A stretch of 10,055 bases of DNA from a bacterium (lineage in GTDB: Bacteria; Zhuqueibacterota; Zhuqueibacteria; Residuimicrobiales; Residuimicrobiaceae), in NCBI GenBank assembly GCA_012523655.1, contig JAAYTV010000093.1:1-10055 (forward strand). Reading direction: 5' to 3'. The notes beneath the pieces were generated by a model. The model saw only the letters and a program-made list of their open reading frames with translations, searched no databases and was not told the DNA's origin. Shown in pieces: positions 1 through 8,300 of this stretch. The first letter of the stretch is position 1. Each line of letters starts with the position of its first letter. The position numbers and the translations under genes were made by a program.

Positions 1-519
1 GCCCCAGGTCGTATAGATGATGGTGAGAATCCCGATGGCCATGCTGACCCAGAAGGCGGTCTCCTCAGACCACCCCATGACCGGAACGATAATTTTTTCC
101 GCCACCATAAAAATAATGACCGCCATCCAGATCAGGCGCATGAGCAGAAAAGAAAGCGAGGCCAACGTACGGATTCTGACGCCAAGGCGCACCTCCAGCA
201 GCTCATAGGCGCTGGACACTTGTAACTTCATGATGTGCGGGATCAAAAACCAGCCCACGGCCCAATAGATCAAAGGCAAGCAGGCGATTTTACTCCACAT
301 CATCGGGCCATGCTTGATCATCTCTCCGGGCATGGCCAGATAGGTGATGGCGCTGAACAGGGTGGCGAACAGGGAGAGCCCAACACTCCAGGGTCGCATC
401 CTCCGGCCGCCCAGCATATAGTCGTCGACCGAATGGGTTCTGCGCTGGTAATAGGCGCCGATGACAAGCAGACCTAACAGATACAAGGCGATCGCCAGCC
501 AGTCCCACCCGCTTTTCAT
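1..519 (-). CDS. Sodium:solute symporter (SSS family), N-terminal part, cut by left edge
   Basis: This is the N-terminal 173 residues of an inner-membrane sodium-coupled symporter of the SSS/SLC5 family, which imports sugars or other small solutes with Na+. The first helix (about residues 5-24) is followed by the family-typical stretch SVDDYMLGGRRMRPW (about 30-44), then helix 2 with LFATLFSAITYLAMPGE, then helix 3 (LPLIYWAVGWFLIPHI). Next come SSAYELLEVRLG, typical of the loop before helix 4, and two further hydrophobic segments up to the window edge. SSS proteins usually have 480-600 residues, so about two thirds is missing. The ATG at 517-519 is preceded by AGGAG (ACAGGAGAATCATCG before the start), a good ribosome binding site. 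It lies 228 bp downstream of the beta-glucosidase gene on the same strand, which suggests a sugar or glycoside substrate. That substrate is inference; the family call is firm. Confidence 0.9.
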   Translation of the reverse strand, partial: MKSGWDWLAIALYLLGLLVIGAYYQRRTHSVDDYMLGGRRMRPWSVGLSLFATLFSAITYLAMPGEMIKHGPMMWSKIACLPLIYWAVGWFLIPHIMKLQVSSAYELLEVRLGVRIRTLASLSFLLMRLIWMAVIIFMVAEKIIVPVMGWSEETAFWVSMAIGILTIIYTTWG

Positions 520-594
520 CGATGATTCTCCTGTTCGTGTTTACGCATTGGCCTTCTTCAGCGGGACAGGGACAAACGTATTACAGCCTGGTTC

Positions 595-623
595 AAAAGA
601 CGGAGAGGCCGGCACTCTCCGCC
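595..623 (-). terminator. Possible intrinsic terminator or attenuator between hydrolase and symporter
   Basis: On the minus strand the sequence can fold as GGCGGAGAG / loop TGCCGGC / CTCTCCGTC, a 9-bp stem with one G-T wobble, followed directly by TTTT and then GAACC. This resembles a weak rho-independent terminator 125 nt past the beta-glucosidase stop and about 75 nt before the symporter start. The T run is short, so partial read-through is plausible. A second, mutually exclusive stem is possible: GCCGGC at 608-613 with GCCGGC at 621-626. The rest of the 520-747 gap shows no convincing gene or promoter. Confidence 0.4.
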
Positions 624-747
624 GGCAGAGCTCACATCGTATGGATACACTACGGCCTGTGAGGGATCATCCGCTGGCTTCCCGGTCCTTTGCCGATAGA
701 GAATGATGCCCTATTTCCACGCCCTTACGCTTTCAATTCTGTTCAAT

Positions 748-2127
748 TCACTCGATGCCGTTCTGCCGGATCACTCGGCTGTACCATTTCGCCGAGTCTT
801 TGACGATTCGCGCACCGGTCGCAAAATCGACATAGTGAAGGCCGAATCGTTTGCTGAACCCCGAAGCCCACTCGAAATTGTCCAACAGGCTCCAGAGGAA
901 ATACCCGCGCACATCGACGCCGGCGGAAAGGGCGTTGTACACTTCACCCAGATAGCTCGACAGGTAGGCGATGCGTAAGTGATCATGCACAGCCCCTTTT
1001 TCGATCACGTCCGGATAAGCGCAGCCGTTTTCCGTTATGACGATGGCCGGATGCGCATAGCGCGCATCGATCCAGTGCAGCAGTTTGCGAATTCCCCAGG
1101 GAACGATGGCCCAGCCCATCTCGGTTTTTGGCCAGGAGGGATCAGTGGACAGTTGCACCTCTTGGTCCTCAGACAATCCGCCGTTGCCATAGACCTCCTG
1201 AGAGATCTTGGTTCCACGGCTGTCCTCCGCCAGCATGGTGGTATAGTGGTTCAGACCGAAAAAATCCGCTGATCCTTTCAGCCGGTCGCGTTCCTGGTGC
1301 GAAAAAACCGGCAGGCGGTCTTTTACCCGTTCGCGCATGACCTGGGGATAATCGCCTAAAAAGATGGGGTCACCGAACCAGCCGAGAAAAAATTCCAGCG
1401 CCCTTTGCGCCGCATCCCGATCCGCAGGAGAATCTGTGCGTGGCTCGCGCCAGTCGCAATTGTTGGCAATACCGATGCGGCCGTTTTGTCCGCGGTATTT
1501 GCTGCGGTACAGTTGGACCGTCTCCGCATGGCTGAGAAGAAGTTGATGAGCCGCCTGGTAGGGTTCCACGTTGGAGATCCGTCCCGGAGCAAACACCCCC
1601 TGTCCGTAACCGAGAATGGCGGTGACCCAAGGTTCGTTGAACGTGATCCAATTTTTAACCCGGTCGCCGAAATGCTCAAAGCAGAGATCCGCATAGGCAC
1701 GAAACAGAGCGGGCATCTCGGGATTCAACCAGCCGTCCATTTCCAACTGCAGCGTCAGCGGCAGGTCCCAATGATAAAGCGTCACCCAGGGGGTGATGCC
1801 GTTGGCCAGCAGTTCATCGATCAAAGCGGAATAGAACGCGATCCCCTCTGTATTGGCTTTGCCATACCCCAGCGGTTGAATGCGCGGCCAGGCGATGGAG
1901 AAACGATAGGCTGGCAGCCCCATCGCCTTCATCAGCGCTACGTCCTCACGAAACCGGTGATAATGATCGCAAGCGATATCGCCGGTATGCCCCTGATGGA
2001 TCTTGCCGGGCGTGTGGCAAAAGGCATCCCAGATGGACAAGCCCTTGCCTCCCTGCAGCCAGGCGCCTTCGATCTGGTAGCTGGAAGTAGCGGTCCCCCA
2101 GATAAAATGGTTGGGAAAATTTTTCAT
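748..2127 (-). CDS. Beta-glucosidase, glycoside hydrolase family 1
   Basis: This is a complete 459-residue GH1 enzyme, the usual length for bacterial beta-glucosidases. It hydrolyses terminal beta-D-glucosides (possibly also galactosides or fucosides) by a retaining mechanism in a TIM barrel. All family signatures are present: the N-terminal FIWGTATSSYQIEGA (about residues 8-22, with glycone-binding Q18), YHWDLP with H119, the acid/base motif TFNEP with E165, the nucleophile motif ITENG with E366, and the substrate-binding LWSLLDNFEW (about 411-420). There is no signal peptide, so it probably acts in the cytoplasm on imported oligosaccharides. The ATG is preceded by AAGGAAGACTGCT, a good ribosome binding site, and by a sigma70-like promoter. 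The downstream SSS symporter on the same strand fits a sugar uptake and hydrolysis module. Family and activity class are firm; the exact sugar cannot be read from sequence. Confidence 0.96.
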   Translation of the reverse strand: MKNFPNHFIWGTATSSYQIEGAWLQGGKGLSIWDAFCHTPGKIHQGHTGDIACDHYHRFREDVALMKAMGLPAYRFSIAWPRIQPLGYGKANTEGIAFYSALIDELLANGITPWVTLYHWDLPLTLQLEMDGWLNPEMPALFRAYADLCFEHFGDRVKNWITFNEPWVTAILGYGQGVFAPGRISNVEPYQAAHQLLLSHAETVQLYRSKYRGQNGRIGIANNCDWREPRTDSPADRDAAQRALEFFLGWFGDPIFLGDYPQVMRERVKDRLPVFSHQERDRLKGSADFFGLNHYTTMLAEDSRGTKISQEVYGNGGLSEDQEVQLSTDPSWPKTEMGWAIVPWGIRKLLHWIDARYAHPAIVITENGCAYPDVIEKGAVHDHLRIAYLSSYLGEVYNALSAGVDVRGYFLWSLLDNFEWASGFSKRFGLHYVDFATGARIVKDSAKWYSRVIRQNGIE

Positions 2128-2150
2128 AGCAGTCTTCCTTTGTTATCGCC

Positions 2151-2179
2151 ATAATACGGTTTGCCAGGAAAAATTGCAA
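2151..2179 (-). promoter_or_regulatory. Sigma70-like promoter for the beta-glucosidase gene
   Basis: On the minus strand a -35 box TTGCAA (2174-2179) is followed by exactly 17 nt and a -10 box TATTAT (2151-2156), about 23 nt upstream of the GH1 start codon. The -10 box matches the TATAAT consensus at five of six positions and the -35 box matches TTGACA at four of six. The short distance to the start would give a brief leader holding the AAGGAAG ribosome binding site. No other candidate in the gap is as good. Confidence 0.55.
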
Positions 2180-2205
2180 GTATTTTTCTTACGCAAAGGG
2201 CTGCA

Positions 2206-2233
2206 TTTGGTGCTATTACTGATAGTAAATTTG
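2206..2233 (+). promoter_or_regulatory. Weak candidate promoter (Bacteroidetes-like boxes) for the giant gene
   Basis: On the plus strand TTTG (2206-2209) is followed by 16 nt and TAAATTTG (2226-2233), which fits the TAnnTTTG -7 element described for the Bacteroidetes primary sigma factor with its TTTG -33 element. The spacing is slightly shorter than usual, and the host may not use this promoter type. No good TTGACA/TATAAT pair was found on the plus strand in this gap. It lies about 105 nt upstream of the chosen start codon. Confidence 0.22.
2216..2228. promoter_or_regulatory. Short palindrome in the divergent gap, possible operator
   Basis: TTACTGATAGTAA is a perfect 5-bp inverted repeat around a 3-bp centre. 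It sits between the two divergent genes and overlaps the candidate TAAATTTG box, so a bound regulator could affect the rightward gene. A palindrome this short can arise by chance and no known regulator site is recognised. Confidence 0.2.
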
Positions 2234-2337
2234 AAGATAGCTCATGTTGGACCTGATTCGGACAGGGTGATGGGCGTTCCCATGGATAAGATGCGGAAGG
2301 TGTCATGTTATTTTTGCGCAGTGGAAGGAAGATCTGC

Positions 2338-5300
2338 ATGCTGAGCAGTTTCTTACGGGGATTAGCTCTTGCAGCTATTGGGCTGTTGTCTGCCGGCGCT
2401 GGAGCAGCGGCCGGACAGACCGTCAAATTTGTCGATATATCCAAGACTAAAAAGGTTCAAGGACTATGGATTGGAAATGCGTATCGGTATGGACACGGTA
2501 TTGCCTGTTCAGACATCAATCAGGACGGTCTGCCTGATTTTTATGTGTCCAACGCCATGGAAGTGGACACATTGATCACTTTTCCCGAGGTGTCTTATCT
2601 CAGCAAGACCAACGCCGCTTATACTGAAGAAGCAAATGCGCGGCGGGTCGTCGACAGTTATGGGATCGGAAGTCATGGTGTTGTTTTTTTTGATTATGAC
2701 AACGATGGTGATTTTGATCTATTCAACGCCAACACAGGGGCGACCCCATTTTGGCCGACCATCTATAATCGGCTTTACCGCAACAACGGCAGCGGTGTTT
2801 TTGGTGATGTGTCCAAGACCGCCGGCGTCCAGGTGTTGCCGAGTTTCGCCCGCAGCGCGGTAGTGTTTGATGCAAATAATGACGGCTTTATGGATATCTA
2901 TGCAGCCGGCGCTGACCCAACGACCTATGCGGCGACGCCCAACCATTTTTACATCAATAAGGGCGACGGCACTTTTACCATGGTCGACTTGGGGGCCAAG
3001 AATGTCAACAGCGCTGGCTTCGGACCGAACGGTGTGACGGCGGCCGATTATGACGAAGACGGAGATGTTGATATCTATGTTTCCATTGTCGACCGGGCAC
3101 AACCCAGTCAGACGCGTCCCGCCAATCAATTTTTCATAAAACAGGCTGATGGGACCTATAGTAATCAGGCCAGGCAACTCGGCGTGTTGGGGTTGGGCTG
3201 GAGCGACGGCGCGACTTTTGCCGATTACGATAATGACGGGGATTTGGATCTGTTCGTCTCCAGCAGCAACGACAAAGTCAGACGAAAGGTGTGTATCTAT
3301 CAAAATCAGGGGAATGGCGCCTTCGTCGACCTGACTGACGAGATGTCGATCTATCAACGTGGTTTTACGCCGGTGCTGTTCGATGTGGACAACGACGGCG
3401 ACCTGGACCTGCTCACGCTCTCCAATATCAAGGCGCAGGATCTGATGAGGTTATACCTGAATGACGGCCATGGCCATTTCAGCAAACAGGAAAACACGGG
3501 CCTGGAGGTCGCCATTTATGACACCCGCGGCGCCAGCGTGGCTGATATCGATAACGACGGCGATCTCGATATCTATCTCACCGATACAAATAAGATCGGC
3601 AGTGACCTGTATTATAATCGCCTGTTTCAGAATCAACTCGGCAACAGTAATCGCTGGTTGAAAATATTCGGTCGTGGTCCTAAAGGCGATGCCGGCGCTT
3701 TCGGCAGCAAAATCTGGGTTTTTGAAAAAGGATATATGGATGATCTGAATCATCTCGTCGGGTACAAGCAGATCATCAGCACCTACGGATTCTGCTCTCA
3801 GGACGATCCGGTACAGCATTTCGGCCTCGGACAACGCGATACAGTGGATGTTAAAATACTGTTGACCGACAGCACGGTGCTCAAATACCCGCGAACAGCC
3901 GGCAATCGCAAGATCACGTTCAGCAAGCCTGGATCCATCCGCATCCTTTCCGGCAATCATCAATCTGGATCGCGCAATCAAACCTTGCCCCTGCCCTTGC
4001 GGGTGCAGGTACGAGATCAGAACGATCAACCCTTGGCAAGAACCGCTATTCGTTTTCACTCGAAGGATGGAATGGTTGTCCAGGCCCAGCCTATGATGAC
4101 TGATGCCAGCGGCTATGCCCAGGTGAACTTTACCTTGGGAAGCCAGGCGATCATGCAAACGGTGGCGGTGACCGTTCCCAGTCTGCCGAACGTCCAGGCT
4201 GATTTCATCGTCTATCTGCAATTGATGCCGAATGAGATGCAGCTGATTGGACCTGTTCAACGCAGCGGTCCAGCCGGCGCAGTGCTGGCAGACTCTATCA
4301 GGATCCGCATCCTGGATAAAGACCGTTACGGCTTTGCGGGGTTACCGGTGACATTTGAATTATTGTCCGGAACCGGTTCTCTGCTACCCGGCGATCAGGC
4401 CCGCGTTACCATCCAAACGAATGCCGAGGGGTATGCATCAGCAGCTTGGAAATTAGGTAAAGCGGCAGGGGCGCTCCTTCAGTCAATGCGGATCAGCGCG
4501 GATTATCTCGGCGCCGCACTGTCGGGTTCTCCGATGACGCTGACCGCTGCCGTCGTTTTTCACGATACACTGCAATTGGCAAAACAGGACGGCGACCGAC
4601 AGACCGGACAGGCCGGCTCGGTGCTGCTCAAGCCGCTTTTGGTTAAATTGAGCAGCACCACCGGATTATCGGTTCCTTCGCTCCCCATTTGTTTCAAAGT
4701 TGTATCAGGAGGCGGCAAGGTAAATGATGCGGATTCTGTGATCGTATCAACTGATGCCAACAGCCTGGCATCGGTCCATTGGCGGCTGGGTTCTGATTTT
4801 CTCCAAGCGCAGAGCCTGCTTGCCTGGTTGCCGTCATCGCCGTCCCATCAGGTGACCTTTACCGCACAAGCGACTCCTGTTGCCAGGCAGCTTCACTATA
4901 TCGGAGCGAGTGAACAGTATGGACAGGTGAACTGTTCCTTGGATGATCCGGTTACAGTCCGTGTGACCGATGATCAAGGTCATCCGGTTGCAGACTATGT
5001 GGTGCTGTTTAAAATTGCAGCCGGCGGCGGCAAGGTCAACGACCGCGACAGCGTGCGGCTGCGGACCAATGCGGAGGGCATCTCTCTCTGCAGTTGGCGG
5101 CTCGGCCTCAAGAGCGGGATACGGAACAATGAACTTCAAGTCGTTGCCGATGGTCTGTCCGGATCCCCGTTGAATCTGTATGCCAGCGCAGCGGCGGGAC
5201 GACCTTATCAATTGATTAAAATATCCGGAGACAATCAGAACTGCGGACCATTTCGACAGCCAGCGTTGCCCATGAGGGTGCAGGTGACTGATTCGCTGCT

Positions 5301-8300
5301 CAATGGGATTGCCAAACAGGCCGTTCAATTCGCCATTATTCAGGGCGATGCGCTGGTCTCCGGTTCGACGCAGACATCAGTGCTGACCGACAGCCTCGGA
5401 TTTGCAGAGGTTAGGATCACAATGGGGTCCGTCACAGGTACGGTCCGCGTGATTGCTGCCAGTGCCGAGGCTGGCCAGGCATTGCGGGATTCGCCGGTCG
5501 TTTTTCAGGCAACCCTATCTCCTGCAACTGCAAAGAACCTCCTATATTCCGGCCCTTCGACATACAGCGGGCAGGCAGGATCGCTTCTGCCTGCTCCTGT
5601 CGTCGTCCAGGTGATGGATGACGGCGGTTTTCCCGTCAAAGGGTTCGAGGTGATCTATCAGGTGGTACAGGGAGGCGGGAAGGTCAATGAGAAGGACAGC
5701 GTTCATGTCCATACCGATGAGCGGGGTGCGGTTCAAGCGTTCTGGCGCCTAGGACCGGTCAGCGGCGCGCTCAACAACCGGCTGCGGATCACCGCCGGTT
5801 CTCTGCAGGGGTCGCCGCTGGAGCTGCAGGCCACTGCGTCGGCCGGCCGGGCGTTCAGGCTTACCAAGTTGGCTGGAGACGATCAAAGCGGCGGCCCGCG
5901 GTCTAATCCGCCTATTCCCCTGACGGTTTTGATCACCGATTCACTGCAAAATAAAATAGCGGATCACCTGGTCCTGTTTCAAGTGAAGCAGGGAGACGCC
6001 ACTCTCAACGGCGCCTCACACCTCACCCTATCGACCGACAGCAGCGGCAGGGCGCAGGCCGCTGTCAAATTCGGCGTTAATCCGGGTGTGGTGAAAATAG
6101 AGGCCTCCGCGCAATACAACGGAAAAAGTCTGGCCGGTTCGCCGCAGGTTTTCACGGCCACCATCACTCCGGCGATCGCCACGCGGCTCACTCTGCTGAG
6201 CGCTGTTGAACTCTATGGGCAGGCCGGACGCGCGCTGCATGATTCTCTAATTGTGCAGGTAACCGATGATTGGGGCACACCGATTGTGGAGCATCCCATC
6301 ACTTTCAAGGTTTTGGCCGGCAGCGGCAAAGTGAACGGCAGGGACAGCGTGACGGTGATGACCGACGGACAAGGTTACGGACGCTGCTGTTGGCTTCTTG
6401 GCTCGCAATCCGAGGCTCGTGCTAATGAGTTGGCGGTAATGAGCGCTGGATTAGCCGGTTCACCTGTTCACCTGTGGGCCACTGGGCTGGCACCGCGAGG
6501 GTTTCACCTCACTTCGCTGTCCGGCGATGGACAGAAAGGGACACCGCTCACCGCTCTCCCGCAGCCTTTGAAGGTCAAAGTCTTGGATTCTCTTGGGTAT
6601 CCAGTGGCCCAGCATCCTGTGAGGTTTATCATCCAGCAGGGAGATGCCAATTTTCAATCGCTTTCCTCGACGACGGCAACTACGGATTCAGCCGGTATCG
6701 CTGCAGCAACTGTGGAGCTGGGGGTGACGCCGGGGATGATCCGTATCTCAGCGGAGGCGCATACGGCCGGCGTTTCATTGCAGGGGTCGCCCGTGGCCTT
6801 TGATGCCAGTCTGGTTCTGCCTGCCATCGACCGTCAATTCTCCCGTTTGATTGTGGACACTTTAGCGATCGCCAACGGTCGAGCGACGCTTCGGCTGCAG
6901 GCGATGCTAAGAGGTTCACTGAATCAGCCGTTGCCCGGTTTACAGGTTCGATTCCAATGCAGTGGAGCGGCGAATTTGCTGATCCAACCGACAGAGGTCA
7001 GCACGGCTGAGGGCCTTGTCGTCGCTAGTTTGACCAGCACCAAAGCGGAAGTAAAAAAGATTTGGGCTCAGATCCTGTACAGCCCCGTCGTTCTGGACAC
7101 AGTTCGTGCCCGTTTCACCGCCGGGCCGGCGGCAGTCCTGAGCAAAGTAAGCGGCGATAACCAGAGCGGTCCTGTCGGCCGTGTCCTGGCTTTGCCGCTG
7201 GTGACAGCGGTGACGGATTCATTCGCCAATCCAGTCGTTGCGCTGATGGCTCTGCGGGAGACCTGGCCGGATGCCAGTCAACACACCCTGGCGAATATCA
7301 CCTCAACGCCGGAGGGTTTGGCGAGAGTGAGCTGGACTCTGAGCGGATTGCCGGGGGAGCATTCTTTACAGGTGTCCTGCGCGGATCTTGCTCCGGTGAC
7401 TTTTCAGGCCAAGGCGACCTTGCGGGAAGTCGGTCAATTGAAAACCATCCAGGGCAATGCACAGGCTGCAAGACCTGGCTCCTTGTTGTCTGAACCGGTG
7501 GTAGTGCAAGTGCAGGACTCTTTTCAGGAACCGCTTCCCGGTGTTATCATCCACTTTCAGGTGATCGGCGGCGGTACCGTCTATCCACATGCAAACGTAA
7601 TGGCAGACTCCCAGGGTTTGGCTGCGGTTACCTGGCGGTTGGGTTTAACGGGCGAACAAAAACTGATCGCAACGGTCGAAAGCCGGCAAGAGCCAAGCGT
7701 CGCAGTCACCGCACGGATGCTCGAAAATCATATTCCAGCCCTTTCCTGCGTGAAAGATACAACGATTCATGAGGGTCAACAGCTGGTTTTGATGCTCAAA
7801 GGAAGCGATGCGGACCTTGATTCCTTGGTCTTTGGTTGCGAACAACTTCCCGACAGCGCATCCCTCGACAGTTTGTCCGGACGATTCGTATGGACGCCGG
7901 GCTATCGCAGCGCCGGCATCAGTAAAATATTGTTTTGGGTGCGGGATTTTTGGGGCGGAAAAAGTACAGCGACGACGACGATCATCGTCCTTGATGTGCC
8001 GAGGCCGCCGACCATTACCGCTTTTGCACCAATGGACTCTGTTGTGCGTTTTGACAAACAAGATATTTTGTTTTCTGTCAACGCGGTTGACTTGGACAAC
8101 AATTATTTGTATTTTACCTGGTGGCTGAATGATGTTTTAGTGGCGCCTTCGGGTGCGGATTATCTCTTGCGCTATAGATCCGGAATTCCCCTGCCTTCGC
8201 GATTAGCGGTGCGGGTAAGCGATGGGCTCAACACGGTCGAGCACAGCTGGATGCTGGATAGGGTGAGTCACGTCGCTGCGTCCGGCGCCTTGCCCACTGA

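Noticed and set aside
1405..2154. Long plus-strand open frame (249 codons) opposite the beta-glucosidase gene
   Set aside because: It lies wholly antisense to a gene with all GH1 catalytic motifs, and its translation shows no recognisable domain. It is a shadow of that gene's codon bias.
2174..2196. TTGC...GCAA inverted repeat in the divergent gap
   Set aside because: Only four outer base pairs match and the inner bases do not pair; it overlaps the -35 box and is too weak to call an operator.
2305..2337. Alternative upstream start for the giant gene
   Set aside because: The ATG at 2305 has a possible ribosome binding site but gives a longer, less typical signal-peptide N-region. The 2338 start has AAGGAAG upstream and a compact signal peptide, so it is preferred though not proven.
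3451..4260. Minus-strand open frame of 269 codons inside the giant gene
   Set aside because: It is antisense to the FG-GAP, UnbV and first Ig-like region. The repeated Asp/Gly codons produce open antisense frames; the translation matches no family I know.
7972..7990. Short inverted repeat and GAC repeat (GACGATCATCGTC)
   Set aside because: It is inside coding sequence encoding a Thr-rich strand, is short, and has no T run, so it is neither a terminator nor a convincing operator.
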